Source of the DNA: Ochotona curzoniae
Lineage: Eukaryota; Chordata; Mammalia; Lagomorpha; Ochotonidae
Direction: 5' to 3'
Assembly (NCBI RefSeq): GCF_017591425.1
Contig: NW_024467119.1
Span: 26,881,001 to 26,945,000, forward strand
DNA: 64,000 bases
Part shown: in pieces, positions 26,500 to 38,830 of the stretch
How the letters are laid out: every line of letters begins with the position of its first letter
Numbering within the stretch: position 1 is the first letter of the stretch
Translations under genes and position numbers: made by a program
The notes under the pieces: model-generated
The model's database searches: none
Told to the model about the DNA's origin: nothing
The model's input: only the letters and a program-made list of their open reading frames with translations

Positions 26500-28458
26500 C
26501 ATCAGAAAACGGCAAGGGAGAGAATCCAAGCCTAAAATTCAAACAAATCTTTCAGCCTGCTTCTCCAGTGTTCTATACTGCAGCTAAGCTCAAATGTATC
26601 TTTCACTTCTAGTTGCTCTTGCTTTGGTCTTCTTCCAATGATGCTTACCACAGAAAGCAAATCAAAACACAATTAGAGAAGCCTCTTCCATAAAGTATAA
26701 TTCGAATGGCTGCAAAACCAGCTACCCGTAACTGCCCTTTCAAATGGCATGACACAGTGTGCAGTGGCCCCATCCAGCATGTGTGTGTCTCTATCTTGCA
26801 TCTACCTGCTCCTTTTGGCCTAGTCAGATGGATGTAGATACAGATTCGCATGTGTCTGTATTCATACAGCACTACTGAATTAGAGATGCTACTGTCAGTG
26901 TCCTCAGGGCTCCGCAAGACATCATGCACTGGAGCTCCACATGGTCCATTTCATGTGATCTATTACTCTGACATAAACCCATGTGTACTATATTGCCAGT
27001 ATATAAGCTGTTTAGTTTGTTAATTGATTAAGCTGTAAGTCTTATAAGAAAACATGTAAAGGGGGAAAAATCTGGGTGGGGGGGGAGTGAGTTCTCGGAC
27101 CCTTGAAGATGTAGCTTCCAAATCTGAACTGATTAAATGGCACCTGTATACCAATTTGTAGAAGAAACATATGTGATGCTTATGTACAAGGACGGGTGGC
27201 GGGAAGAGGCGGGGCACGAGATAACAGTTTTCGGCTATCAAATGGTTTGTTGTGAATAGAAGCTGAGGGTCGGACAGTGAACACATAGGGGAGACCAGAG
27301 AGTAGTGTTGCTTTGTATGCTAGAAAGAACCACTATTCCTACTTTAAAGAGAGAGACCCTATTTTTCATCTCCAAATTATGCATGGGAATGGAGGCTGAA
27401 GGAGACAGCAGCAGGCTTTGAGGCAGGGCCCTTGTGTACATATTTGATGTTGAGAAATAGTTCCTGGAACAGAGCAGATGGAACAGCCTCCATGTGGATT
27501 CCTTAACTGAAAAGCAGCCTGCCTAGAATACATTCAGATTACAGGTGATGTTTTCCTCACGTGGGCTTGCCAAGTGGCTACACTGCTGGGATTCTATTTT
27601 GAGAAGAATCACTACTTTTCTAGGTTTGGAAAAAAATTTGATGAAAATAATCCCCCAGCCCACCCTCCACTGCACAGCCTGACTCTCAGGTTCATTAGAA
27701 GAAAGATTCACTGACATTATTACTTCTCAGGGGTTTCCCTGACTTCGTCACATGACTGATATTTCATGGCTGTTTCTCTTCATAAATTTGAACAATCAAT
27801 GCAGGAAGGGCTGATCATCTGAATTTTGTGCTGTAGTAGATGTGAGAGCAATAACTCCGCCTAGAAGTTACTGCTGCTGAGTAGTTTTAGCAATAGGAGT
27901 CAGTCTTAAAAGCCATGAGGCATTGATGCCAATGTTTTGCAGAATTCCCCCGATTCAGCTCAAATGAAAGTGCTTTCACAAGTACTGCAGGAGCCACTGT
28001 GAAACATCTTGATTATATACAAGGCAACCACAGGGTGATTTCTCAGCAATAATAGTGACCATGTCTGGACTTCCCTTCTTAACCACTTTGATAAAGTATT
28101 TGTCATAGTTATTGCCACTCTGACCATTTTGGTGCTGTCCAGTGTGGTATTATTTCACCTGAAGTTGCGAAATACACGAGATGAATGGTTGATGAGTGCG
28201 ATATGACCGGCCAAGGAAAACTCCCCATGAGAGCACCAACAAGAATGGAAGTGCTCTGAAAACTGCCTTAAATTCAACCTAGGGGAGCCCTGCCTCTTTC
28301 TAAGCAATAGAATCAGCAGGCAGCTGCAGCCAGCATTGTCATCCCCAAGGGAGTTTGGCTGCCATTTACAGGATTGCTTCACACAGTAGAGCTTATTGCA
28401 GGAGGGAATATGTTTAAAATGGAGAGAAAAATATTCTATTGTATAGTTTGTCCCCTGG

Positions 28459-28464
28459 AATAAA
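28459..28464 (+). terminator. MAPK10: Candidate MAPK10 poly(A) signal
   Basis: AATAAA in 'ctggaataaaaagtccc', followed by a T-rich downstream stretch ('tttcttctttgttgctacc'), a plausible cleavage-factor element. It would give a 3' UTR of about 2.1 kb. Confidence 0.45.
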
Positions 28465-29626
28465 AAGTCCCATTTCTTCTTTGTTGCTACCTTTCTTTTG
28501 GGTTAATATTGCAGACAACCTGATTTTTAAAAATACCCCTCATTCATATAAGCTCTCCCACTTTTCCTTCTGTCACATCCATGTTTCTTTTTTTCTCTTC
28601 TTGGTGGTGTTCATTTGTGTGCCATTTCTCTGTGCTTTCCTCTTGAGTGACAAAGGGCCTCTGTAGTGCATTCATTTCTACCACATAGGATTAACTGCGG
28701 AGAGCATGCAGCTGCTTGAAAAATGTGAGTCACAGGGGAATTTTCATTCACCACCAGATGACAACCAACAGTAAAGGGAGCAACTCAGCCAACACCTCAG
28801 AGGTGCTTGAGACCAATAGACTTTCTCTCTTGTCTGAAAGGTGTTGGTTCTTCACTCGGATTATATCGCTAAGAACTAGAGAGTACCCACCACCTGCCAT
28901 TGCTCTCTGCCCAAACCATCTGGTCTTTTATCTTCTAATGCAAGACTCTTGGGAATTGGTTGTCTTCAGTCAGATCTCCCACAGGGAGAAGCAAAAATAA
29001 AAAGGAAAAATCCTTTGGATTTTTGTCCCATTTGAAAAATAGAGGTAAGGTTTAGATTCTGATCTGGTTAGAGAATGAATTTTACTAAGTAGTCAAAGCA
29101 AGATGGATGATGAGACAACAAAGAAGATAACAATTTTAAAAGCTTCCATTTTTTCATAGTCTGGGTCCATTTTATTAAAGGAGATGTTCAGGACATTATC
29201 AAATATACATGCAGAATATATTCTGCATTGAGTGTTCCTTGCAAACACACACACATATTTACTTCCATAGGACATGGACTTGACCTGGAAAGTGTTAGGT
29301 CACCTGGACTACATTCCTGGAAATAGTGAAGATACTAAGATTGGGTCCATTTTGGAACATAAAGTCGGCACCTTGAAGTACATAACTTCTGCTACGTCCT
29401 AGAGGGTAATTGGTTTTGCAAGGATCAATAATAAAATGTTTCTTAGTGTTGTGTAGGAGATACAGCTTTGTGCCCATGTATAGGAAGAATTCAATTAATG
29501 TGAGACTTTGGCAAAGCCACCAAGACTTTAGCCATGTTTTTACTAGTTATATATGTATTGTCTGGGTCAGTATGTCCATTTAAAAAATGGGATACACTGG
29601 CTTTACAACAAGATTCCTTTTTGTGC

Positions 29627-29632
29627 AATAAA
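29627..29632 (+). terminator. MAPK10: Alternative MAPK10 poly(A) signal
   Basis: AATAAA in 'ttgtgcaataaaaaactg', followed by 'tgctgttttagctttgt'. It would give a 3' UTR of about 3.3 kb. Confidence 0.4.
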
Positions 29633-31929
29633 AAACTGATAATATTCCATCTTCAAGAACCTGCTGTTTTAGCTTTGTAGAAATGTACCCCGTGGCTTGA
29701 CCAAGGCTCTTCTGCCAGTTCCCACCAGTTGAAGTATGCTATTTCGTAGAGAGTCAAAGAGCTGGACAGCTTTTCCAGTTTTAGAAAAAGACATCATTGA
29801 AATATACTGACAAGAGATGACTAGAAAATTAGAAAATTGGCATTGGAAAATGGAACGAATGTACTGAATCAGACTACGTAAGTTCTTTAATGACCCGTCA
29901 AGGGAAAATTAAGTCAAATGTGTTTGCTCGATGTTAAATATTCATTATAAAACCGTTAGTACTCCGATTCTCTTCTGTTTATCTCCACATCATACACACC
30001 CTTTATCTGTAAAAGCTTTTCGACTACCTTTGCCAAAAACGTCTCTTCTAGAGTATAAAGAACAGAGCAAAATATCTCGAGGAATGTCCAATCCCTGCCA
30101 CTTTGGTCTGAAGAGGATCCCGCTCCATAACCACGATCCTCACACATTTTAACTGTACAATCTAAGCTTTTGCAGAAGTGTCAGTAAACCAAACTGGGAA
30201 ACTCCTTTCTGAGAAAAACATGAATAAAAGTTACCATGTAAATAGCTATATTAGTTTTTTCCTTGTGATTAAAATATGCCATTATTTATTTTAGCACTCA
30301 GGCAATTCCTTAGTTGTCTGAAAATGATTCACTTTGACTCATTTCTGTGGTTAGTCAAACTAAGTGGAAGGCCTGTTTATATATGTACTGCAGTATATCT
30401 AACTTCTACTTTGTGGGACAAATGGCCAGTATATTCCAATGCAAATAACTCTCCCAACCCCAATCTAGCATTATCTGTGCACCTTGCCATGTCCATCTTG
30501 CAAAGAGAACTGTCTTGCACTTGCCTGTTATTCTGCATGATTGGATTCTAAAGACTACTACCAATAATGCAAACTGTCCTGTGTCAGTGTTGATAGAAAT
30601 GGACTTAAAGCAAACATTCATGCACACACTGCCATATACCGTTACAGCTGTAGATCAAGACTAGAAAGCCAAACCATGTATGCCAAAATTCTTTGCAAGG
30701 TCTCAGTGATAAGAACTAAAATCAGTCAGATGGATGGTAAAACACAATCTCTGTGACGTCTTTCAAGATTTGAAAACACTCAAATAATACCCGTGTTCTT
30801 GCTCCCACTCTCTCATTTCTACTTTTATTGCTATTTTCAAGATGTCTATGAACAAGAGGATGAATTGGGGGAGAACTTGGAATTCTTTTGGCTTGTTGTA
30901 GGTGGATGCTGAGTTAACATGTTGTGATATCTGTTTTTATGAATTATTAAAACCTGAGGAAATCTGCTTCCCTCGGCATAAAAACAAGTTTAAGCTCAGA
31001 CTTTGTTGGAGTTTGCCTGTTGACAAAGGTGATTTTGATTCTTATTGTCTTGGGTTTTATGTACTCATGGTAGTCTTGAAGGGTATTACCTGATCTCATA
31101 GGACACCTGGTAAAAGAAGCGTGCAGTGCGGTCTGAATGTGCCAGGGGATACATAAGAAATGACTTGCTTTGTCACCGTGGGTCAAGAGTGTATGGTACG
31201 AACATGTTCATGTAGAATGCTGTGCTTTGATACCAGTTTCTTCTAAAAATACCTGAATTTCTACCTGTGGATACAAATTTTTATTATCTACAGTTTGATA
31301 ATTTTTTTTTGGTATAAAATCAGTATAGGAAAGAAGTCACTGGGATCATTAGGTAAGTAGAATGGAGTTACAGTCCCTATGTCTGTTCATTAGATTCCCA
31401 ATCATTTTCATTGCTTTTAAGAACAGGCAAACACTTTATTTTTTTGCCATTGGTAGCCAACTTTAATATGTCAAGCTCCTTGATAAAATAAAAGATATGG
31501 TTTGTGATTTGAGGGAGGGTTACTGAAGTTACTTTACCCAATAACATCTGATCACATTTAATGAGTGACCCTACTATTTTCATAAATAATACATTTTATT
31601 TAGCTAATGAACTATTAGAAAATTTGGAAGAATTATTTCATTTATCACATTTATCCTTTTATTTATTTAAGAAAAATAGAAACTGACAACTTTCTAAAAT
31701 ACCTCCAGCACAATTCCAATTTTAATTTAAATTTCGGATAATCACTCTCCTAAAAATATATGTGAGAATGGTCAAAGACAAAATACCTAAAACTGACTTC
31801 TACAAGAAGGTTGCTCATGGAGATACTCAGAGGGGTTAGTGGTGTCTTAAGCACACCATCAAGGGTTATTAAATTTTTAATGATTTTGACAACGTTTGCA
31901 ATGGGTAGAAAAAAGTCTTGGTAGCTCCC

Positions 31930-32250
31930 CAAAATTACTTGTTTGTGTGTTTTATTGATTCATTTATTTTACTTGATTACAAAGAGAGGTATCTCATGTA
32001 TTGGTTCATTCTCCAATTGGGATCATAAGCCAGGGCTTGGCCAGGCTGAAGCCAGGAGCTAGGAACTCTAAACAGATCTCCCACGTGGATGATAGGGTTC
32101 CAAGAGCTAGGATCATCTCCCACTGCTTTCCAGGCACACCAGCAGGAGGTTGGCTGAAAAGCAGAGCAGATGGGAACTCAAACTGGATACCACATGCACT
32201 GTCCACATCTTAGGCAACACCTTAACTGTTGTGCCACAATTCCAGTCAGG
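31930..32250 (-). mobile_element. C-SINE relic, antisense (cluster copy 1)
   Basis: 'attgattcatttattttactt', 'cattctccaattgggatcat', 'gaagccaggagctaggaactc', 'cactgctttccaggcacacc' and 'ccttaactgttgtgccacaattcc'. Diverged but nearly full length; first of five same-orientation copies. Confidence 0.8.
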
Positions 32251-32641
32251 GAAGTTTTTTCCTTGAGCTGCTTATGGAGCATTTAATCTTAACAGATGAG
32301 TCTACTTGTCAAATAATAGCACTAGGTTTTGATATTTACCATTCACATTAGTGGTGGTCAGGCCCCTTCTCCAAGGGTTTGGAAAGGAATGCTCGGAAGA
32401 CACATACAAAGATTGGGACAAGCAGAAAAGAACTACCACACACACATATACACACAAAATCACTGCATGTAGGGATTGACTAGATGTAGAAAATTAGCTT
32501 TCCATGATGATTTCACCCACTCAACCAGCTAGGTAAGTATCTTCTTTTGTAATTACTGCACACCATGGAAAATTACATTTCTCATGTACATGAAATGACT
32601 CAGAAAAAATTCAAACAGGATTCTGAGATCTGTTCCTTTCT

Positions 32642-32965
32642 TTGGTAAAGATTTGTTTGTTTTTATTAGAAAGTCAGATTTACAGAGACAAGGAGAGACA
32701 GAAATATCTTCCATCTGCTAGTTCATTCCCCAAGTGGCCTCAATGGCCAGAATGGGACCAATCTGAAGCCAGGAGCCAGGAGCTTTTTCCGGGTCTTCCA
32801 CATCAGTGTAGGGGTCCAAAGTTTTGGGTCATCCTCTACATCCCAGGCCATATCAGGGAGCTAGAAGAGAAGTGGAACAGCCAGGGCACAAACTGTTGCC
32901 CATATAGGATCTTGGTGTTTGCAAGGGGAGGATTTAGCCAACTAAGCTAAATCAGGCTGGGCATA
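32642..32965 (-). mobile_element. C-SINE, antisense (cluster copy 2)
   Basis: 'tttttattagaaagtcagatt', 'tcattccccaagtggcctcaa', 'gaagccaggagccaggagctt', 'ccgggtcttccacatcagtg' and 'aagctaaatcaggctggg'. Moderately diverged and close to full length. Confidence 0.88.
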
Positions 32966-33004
32966 AAACTCTCAGATTTCAGTCTATATCAAATGTGTCT
33001 TTTC

Positions 33005-33320
33005 AAAGATCTTTTTAAAAAATGTTTGCTTATTTGAAAGGAAAAATTTATAGAGATGGTGAGACAGAGAGAGAGAATCTTTTACCATTTGCTCTAAAAA
33101 TGGCTGTAAGGGCAGAGGTTGGGCCAGGCTGGAGCCAGAAGCTAGGAGTTTCCTTTGGGTTTCCCACATGGCCCAAATATTTGAGCCATCTTCCACTGCC
33201 TTCCCATACATATCAGCAGAGAACTGGATTGGGAGTGAGATAGCTGGGACTTGAGTAGTTCCTGTATGCGTTTCTGAAATTGCAGACAGTAGCTCAACCG
33301 GCTACAACACAGTGCCAGCT
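33005..33320 (-). mobile_element. C-SINE, antisense (cluster copy 3)
   Basis: 'aaagatctttttaaaaaatg' tail complement, 'gagacagagagagagaatc', 'gaggttgggccaggctggag', 'gggtttcccacatggcccaa' and 'ctcaaccggctacaacacagtg'. It starts about 40 bp after copy 2. Confidence 0.82.
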
Positions 33321-33584
33321 CCAATGTGTTTGTATTTAAAGACATGATCTTCCTAGTTTGAAACCTAAAGGAAGATAGTTTTAAAGAGTAACTTGTTTAA
33401 CTCAATGAACTGGGTAGTTTCACTCCTTCATCACCAAGGTCTTTAGCTAGTCTTGTTTGTCAGTTTTCTGCTCACATAGGATCCAAATCATGAAAGTACA
33501 AAATATGGCTCATCTTCAAAAACTCCCACACTTGATCTGGAAGACTATCTTACATATTATTTGCCTTCCATTAACACTTAAAAA

Positions 33585-33611
33585 GAATTTTTTTCCATAT
33601 TACTTGTAAGA

Positions 33612-33663
<52 letters not shown>

Positions 33664-33880
33664 TCTTCCATCTGCTGGTTCTCTCTACACTTAGTTGTAA
33701 TGGTCAGAGCTGGGCCTGGCTGAAGCTGGGAACCAGGAGCTTCTTCCAAGTCTCTCATGTGGGTTCAGGGCCTAAGGCCCCGGACTCTACTCTGCTGCGT
33801 TCCTAGGCCATTAGTAGGGAGTTGGATTGGAAGTGGAGCAACTGAGAGTAGTATTGGCACCTAAATGGAATACAGGAATT
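33585..33880 (-). mobile_element. C-SINE, antisense, with internal CA expansion (cluster copy 4)
   Basis: The body 'agatcttccatctgctggttc', 'ggcctggctgaagctggga', 'accaggagcttcttccaagtc' and 'tagtagggagttggattgg' is clear. Where the 'acagagagagag' segment should be, there is a long CA repeat. Confidence 0.8.
33614..33661. repeat. (CA)n microsatellite
   Basis: About 23 uninterrupted CA units inside SINE copy 4. Confidence 0.96.
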
Positions 33881-33884
33881 CTGT

Positions 33885-34140
33885 AGGCATCTTCTATTTG
33901 CTGATTTATTCTGTAAATGACTTCAACGATCAAGGCAGGACCATCCTGAAGTGATCAGCCAGGAGCTTTGTCTGGGTTTCCCACATGGGTACAGGGGCCC
34001 AAGGTGTGAGCCATCTTTCACAGCTCTTCCAGGTGCATTGGCAGGGAGCTGGATCAGCGGTGCAGTATCTGGAACTAAAACCAGCACTCATATGCAGAGG
34101 ACACTGGTGTTGCAAGTAACAGAATCATTTTTTGCACTTT
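33885..34140 (-). mobile_element. C-SINE relic, antisense, tail-truncated (cluster copy 5)
   Basis: 'cttctatttgctgatttattctg', 'tgatcagccaggagctttg', 'tgggtttcccacatgggtaca', 'ggcagggagctggatcagc' and 'tgttgcaagtaacagaatc'. It directly abuts copy 4 with almost no unique spacer. Confidence 0.75.
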
Positions 34141-34554
34141 AATGTTGACCACTTCTATCAACATTTTCAAATCCATTGAGGAAAATATTATCTATGTTCA
34201 TTTTTTTACAGAAACCAAATATTACAATCCAAATGGTATTTTATATGGACCATGAAAAAAAAGACATTCAAACAGCAATTGCTTCTTCTCTAGTAATGTG
34301 TATTGCAAACTTGGATTTTGTGCAAATCAAGCTGTAAGATATGTCTGAATTTCTAGTTTAATTTCTGACTTACATTCTAAAGTATTTCATTAACTCGCTG
34401 CAAGAGCAATTATCATAAAATTCTGTGTGTGAGACAAATACAGCACCATCTTTATCATTATAAATGCAGTTAATAGCCTTTGTTTTAAAATAAGCAGTTA
34501 AAGCAAAAGCAAAATATTTTTATTTTATTATTTTCCAGCTTTTAAACTAGTGTA

Positions 34555-34855
34555 TCTGGAGGCTGGCATTGTGGCTTTTGACAAATAACCTGCCACCGGC
34601 TCCACTTCCAATCCAACTCCCTGCTTATATCCTGGAAAAGAAATGCAGGATGGCTCAAGTCTTTGGGCTTCTGCAGCCATGTGGGGACCTGTAGGGACTT
34701 CCAGCTCTGGGCGTTGCAACCATTTGGAGTAAACCAGCAGATGGAAGATTTTCTATCTCTCCTTTCTTTTCCTTCTCCCTCTTGAAATATTTCTGTTTTT
34801 CATTCTCTCAGTAACTCTGCCTTTCATAAAAAATGGAATAACTCTTTAAAAACTT
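34555..34855 (+). mobile_element. C-SINE relic, forward
   Basis: 'ggaggctggcattgtggctt', 'tccaatccaactccctgct', 'atgcaggatggctcaagtc', 'aaccagcagatggaag' and tail 'ctgcctttcataaaaaatgg...ctctttaaaaac'. There is a small internal insertion in the pyrimidine part. Confidence 0.8.
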
Positions 34856-35412
34856 AAAATGTTTAAACTGGTGGTATAACTTGAATAAATTCAACATGAT
34901 TTCCAAAGGATAAAAAGGCTAATCAAACCATAGCACCTAAAGATCGTATTGATGTGGCCCGTAGTTCATCTAAAGGACCAGGATGCAGCAGGAAATGGCT
35001 TGGCTGCAAAGAGAGGGCTGGATGGATGTGGCTGGAATGGTGTTGTGGTTTCACAGGAACGTGTGGGATGCTCAGGACCTCACGGGCACGAGATGACTGG
35101 TGGCAAATAAAATGGAGCTGGCCTGGTCTTTCTATTGAAGCAGATCAGTGGGTATTAGCTCTAGCCTTCAAGTAGTAGCCATACACAATTCACAAATAAA
35201 GTCATGTCATTCAGCCCTTTGAATGGGCATTAATGATGTCTTCCAAAACATACTTGCATCAGCTAAATCTTTTACTCCTAGATTAATAGGTTGAGAGGAT
35301 TCTGGCTGGGCAATTGCTCCTTTTCAAAGTCACTTTGTGACAAGGGGTCCGTAAGTTCAGCAGTTCTAACTTACGATTCATTCCCACTAGTGCAATTCAG
35401 AACTATAAGGAG

Positions 35413-35734
35413 GGACCTGGCACAGTAGCCTAGTAGCTAAAGTCCTCATATGGGCACTGGTTCATGTGCCAGCTGCATCACTTCCCATCCAGTTCACTGC
35501 TTGTGGCCTGGGAAATCAATGAAGGACTGCCTACAGTTTTGAGACCGGAAACCAACATGAAAGACCCGGAAGAAGATCCTGGCTCTTGGCTTCAGATTAA
35601 CTAAGCTCTGGTGATTGTGGCCACTTGGTAAGTGAACTAGCAGATGAAAGATTCTTCTGTTTCTGCTTCTCTCTGTAAATCTGACTTTCCAATACATACA
35701 TACATATATACATAAATCTTTAAAAAATAAGAAA
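35413..35734 (+). mobile_element. C-SINE, forward, with decayed target duplication
   Basis: 'ggacctggcacagtagcctagt', 'atatgggcactggttcatg', 'gcttgtggcctgggaaatc', 'agacccggaagaagatcctgg' and a tail of CATA units ending 'ataaatctttaaaaaataag'. The flanks 'agaactataaggag' (35399-35412) and 'agaactgtaaagag' (35735-35748) match at 12 of 14 bases. Confidence 0.88.
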
Positions 35735-36577
35735 AGAACTGTAAAGAGAATAATGAAACAGACCTTGGGGAGCCACGGTTCCGGTTCTCTTCCCTGTGGT
35801 TTGTGACTTCAAACATGGCAAGCAGATTATTAATCCTGGTTGGTTTCTATGAATAAGTAAGTGTGTTTGCAGACCCATGGTGATTTGTTGTTGTGTGCAT
35901 TGAAATGTTGATGGCATGCATTTGCTAAGTGATTTTAAATCCATTGAAAATATTCTCCAGGATGTGCCCTGAAGACCCCATTGGAGCCTCTGCTTCATGA
36001 GCTAGGAAGGCTGCAGCCTAGAACAGCCATTATCTTTGATATCTTCCTACACCTAAGGATTCTCATCAAGACATGACACAGTCTTCTCCACGCTTTACCT
36101 TTGTGATCCTGCAATCATTGTTATAGTGTATCGTATGATGTGATCGTTATAGCCAAGATTTCCCAAGAAACCTAGCCCATAACCTTAAATAATTGCATCA
36201 TACTGTATCCAATAGTTTTGACATCCAGTATCATCTTCAACGTGCAAATCGCAGACCTGACAAAGGATAGCCACAGGCAAGTTCTGTAGACATTGTTTTG
36301 AGACAGTGGCCATAGTTGTAGGTTAAAGAATATTGTGGCACAGGGACATAATTATACCTCCAGCTTGTGGGCATGACATTTTTTTTCTATTGGTAAATTT
36401 GTGAGCTCACAAACTGCTGTAGTCTGTGGAGGCTGGAGAATCCTTTCACGACAGTGACTTGAGGGCAGACAGCCATGATTTACTGAGCACTTGCCATGTT
36501 TTAGGTACTGCACCTATCTCTTCAATTACAGAAATAGGATAAGTAAGGTATTATTATTATCTTTAAGAAGAAAGAAA

Positions 36578-36895
36578 TTCAGGGCCTGGCACATGGCTCA
36601 GTGGCCTTTTATGGGCTGGGATTCCAAATTGGCACCAGTTCATGTCCAAGCTGCTCTACTCCCCATCCTTCTCACTGTTTGTCACATGGGAAAGATTGCC
36701 CAATGCCCTGGGACTCTGCACTCATACAGGAGAAGCAAAAGACACTCTTGGCTACTGGCTTCAGATCAACTCAGCTCCAGCTATTGCGGCCATTTGGGGA
36801 ATGAACCACTGGATGAGAGATCATTCTCTCTGTGTCTCTTATTCTGTTAATCTGTCTTTCCAATAAAAATAAATATATCTTTAAAATAACCTTTC
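36578..36895 (+). mobile_element. C-SINE, forward, inserted in MIR
   Basis: 'cagggcctggcacatggctc', 'attggcaccagttcatgtcc', 'gcccaatgccctgggactc', 'tttggggaatgaaccactgg' and tail 'tttccaataaaaataaatatatc'. ORFs of up to 119 aa across it are SINE text. Confidence 0.88.
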
Positions 36896-36944
36896 TGTAA
36901 AGATAAAAAAGAAAGAAGAAAAGAAGGCAAAATTCACACCAGGG

Positions 36945-37200
36945 TTCCTGGCTGGAGACCCAACTGTTTCTTGTCCAACTTTCTGTTAGTCTGTACTCTG
37001 AAAAGCAGCAGGTGATGGCTCACATAATACATCCCTGCCACCCAGGTGAGTGACCCAGATGGAGGTCCAGGTTCTTGGTTTCAGTTAGGCCCAGCTCTGG
37101 CTGTTGCAGGCATCAGGGAAGTGAATCAACAGATAGAAGATCTCACCCTAGTTCTATCTTTGTCACATTGTTTCTCAAATAGAAACAGCAAATAAATGAA
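36945..37200 (+). mobile_element. C-SINE partial relic, forward
   Basis: 3' half of a diverged copy: 'ccaggtgagtgacccagatgg', 'ttaggcccagctctggctgt', 'aagtgaatcaacagatagaag' and 'aaatagaaacagcaaataaatg'. The head is missing or unrecognisable. Confidence 0.65.
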
Positions 37201-37665
37201 GCTAAAAAATTTTATAAACAGTGCATAGTTCTCTTAAGTAGTAGAGGTGAGATTTGAACCTCAGCATCTGATTTTGAAAGCTTATGTATGTGCTTTTCTG
37301 TGACTCTTTTACAATCAGCGCGCTGCACTGCAATGGGAGGAAACTGGCGTTTGTGATGGGCAGCACTTTGTTGAGGACTACTGGGTTTTCAAGTTGTCTA
37401 AACTGTGATGTGTACAATCTAGTATTTAAAGGAGATCTCATGTTAGGAATTACATTAAGTTAAATATTTTAGTCATATCTTAATAGTTACTTACTAAATT
37501 CCTCTTTCAGTTGACCTGTTGTCATAGACAGTTCTAGTTTAAATGTTCCACAAAAGGCAATTAGGCAAATAGTTCAGCTAGTAAAACTGACACCAACTAG
37601 TGCCAAAGGGCTGCAAATGCCTGGAAACAGATCCTTTCTCCTGAGTTTATATTTTAAGAATTATT

Positions 37666-37674
<9 letters not shown>

Positions 37675-37714
<40 letters not shown>
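37675..37714. repeat. (GT)n microsatellite
   Basis: About 20 uninterrupted GT units. Confidence 0.96.
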
Positions 37715-37716
<2 letters not shown>

Positions 37717-38139
37717 GATGTAATAAGTGAATGCTCAATGCTACATAAATACCTTGTATTCTTACTCATTTTAAACTTCTTATTATGGCCATTTGCAGTT
37801 GGTGTTTTCTAAAGTTTGGGTTGCACTAATAGAAACCCAAGTGGACATGCTGCTCATGGAAATGGATTGGAGAGTGACACCACTGGGACTTATAATTAAC
37901 ACGAACAGACATCATTCCTCCTAGAACATAGGTTGAATAACAGGAGGGATAATTATATGCCCCCCAAATGCTTGAATCTATGGGCTGGTTCTCTTCTTGA
38001 CATATTAAGGAGCTGGAAACGGATTGAAGATCAGTAAGGTACAATCTCAATCCTCGATAAGCTCTAATTATCAGTAGAACTATCAATGGAGCTAACTGGC
38101 AGATGCCAGAACAGGTACAGTACATGCACTTTAATTTTT

Positions 38140-38437
38140 AAGGGTTTTAAAACTTTATTTGAAAGCCAGAGTAATAATAGAGAGAGAGGGAGAAAGACCT
38201 TCCATATGTGGATAAACTCCCCAAATGGCCCCTGGCTGGGGTGGGCCAGACTGAAGTTAGGAGCCAGAAACTCCATCTGAGACTCCCATGTGTTGGTATG
38301 ACCCAAGTACTTGAGTCATCTGCCATTACTTCCCCAGGCATATTATCAGGGAGCTGGATCAGAAGTGGAGCTCCAAGACTTGAACCTGCATTTCTTCAAG
38401 CAGAAGCTTAACCTAACTGCCACAACACTGTTCCCTA
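38140..38437 (-). mobile_element. C-SINE, antisense
   Basis: 'ttttaaaactttatttgaaag', 'gagagagagggagaaagacc', 'actccccaaatggcccctgg', 'aagttaggagccagaaactcc', 'cagggagctggatcagaagtg' and 'aacctaactgccacaacactg'. Moderately diverged. Confidence 0.85.
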
Positions 38438-38830
38438 CATGATCTCTTGAAGCATAACAATGTTGCTACTTTGGAAAAGTTCTAGCTTTCACTATGCAAA
38501 AGAGACTCAGAGGGGTTAAAGGACTCCTCATTGCCAGGTCCCACGCATGTTATGCTGAGCGTGTTGATCTAGGTCTGAATGGTTTTCAGTTTCCTGCCTT
38601 TTCCACTCTTTAAGAAGCCTTTTGATTGTTGAATTTGATATTCTAGTAAGCTTCATGGGGAATAGGTGATTTTACTGTCCAAAGGTATTCCAGAGCAAAA
38701 GAAGGCAGAGCAGAAGAGGACAATGGCCAGTGGGAATCCTGGAGGCATGCAGGCACATAGCAGATATTATGGGAAGTGAAAGCGGGTAAGAATGAAAGTG
38801 AAGGCCAGGGTCTTTCATGCTATGTGAAGA

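Larger units (their letters stand above)
26370..29650 (+). other. MAPK10: MAPK10 3' UTR (extent uncertain)
   Basis: This follows the JNK3 stop codon and contains no interspersed SINE, in contrast with the flanking DNA. That absence suggests constrained transcribed sequence. It carries a large CA repeat starting 55 bp after the stop. Candidate poly(A) signals are AATAAA at 28459, 28996 and 29627. The 3' boundary given is the last of these plus a cleavage offset; the real end could be near 28480. Short ORFs inside are not convincing. Confidence 0.6.
36475..37300 (-). repeat. MIR relic (antisense) interrupted by SINEs
   Basis: The left part 'tactgagcacttgccatgtt...ggtattattattatc' (36480-36565) and right part 'agtagtagaggtgagatttg' 'aacctcagcatctg' (about 37220-37275) are successive pieces of an antisense MIR. 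About 640 bp of SINE sequence separates them. Confidence 0.6.

Noticed and set aside
26210..26542. 110-aa - strand ORF across the last MAPK10 exon
   Set aside because: It is the complement of JNK3 coding sequence plus the CA repeat, read as Val-Cys repeats.
36491..36850. 119-aa + strand ORF
   Set aside because: It runs through a C-SINE. Similar ORFs at 6802-7077, 8749-9027, 41920-42228 and 62297-62625 share the same peptide text because they are the same repeat.
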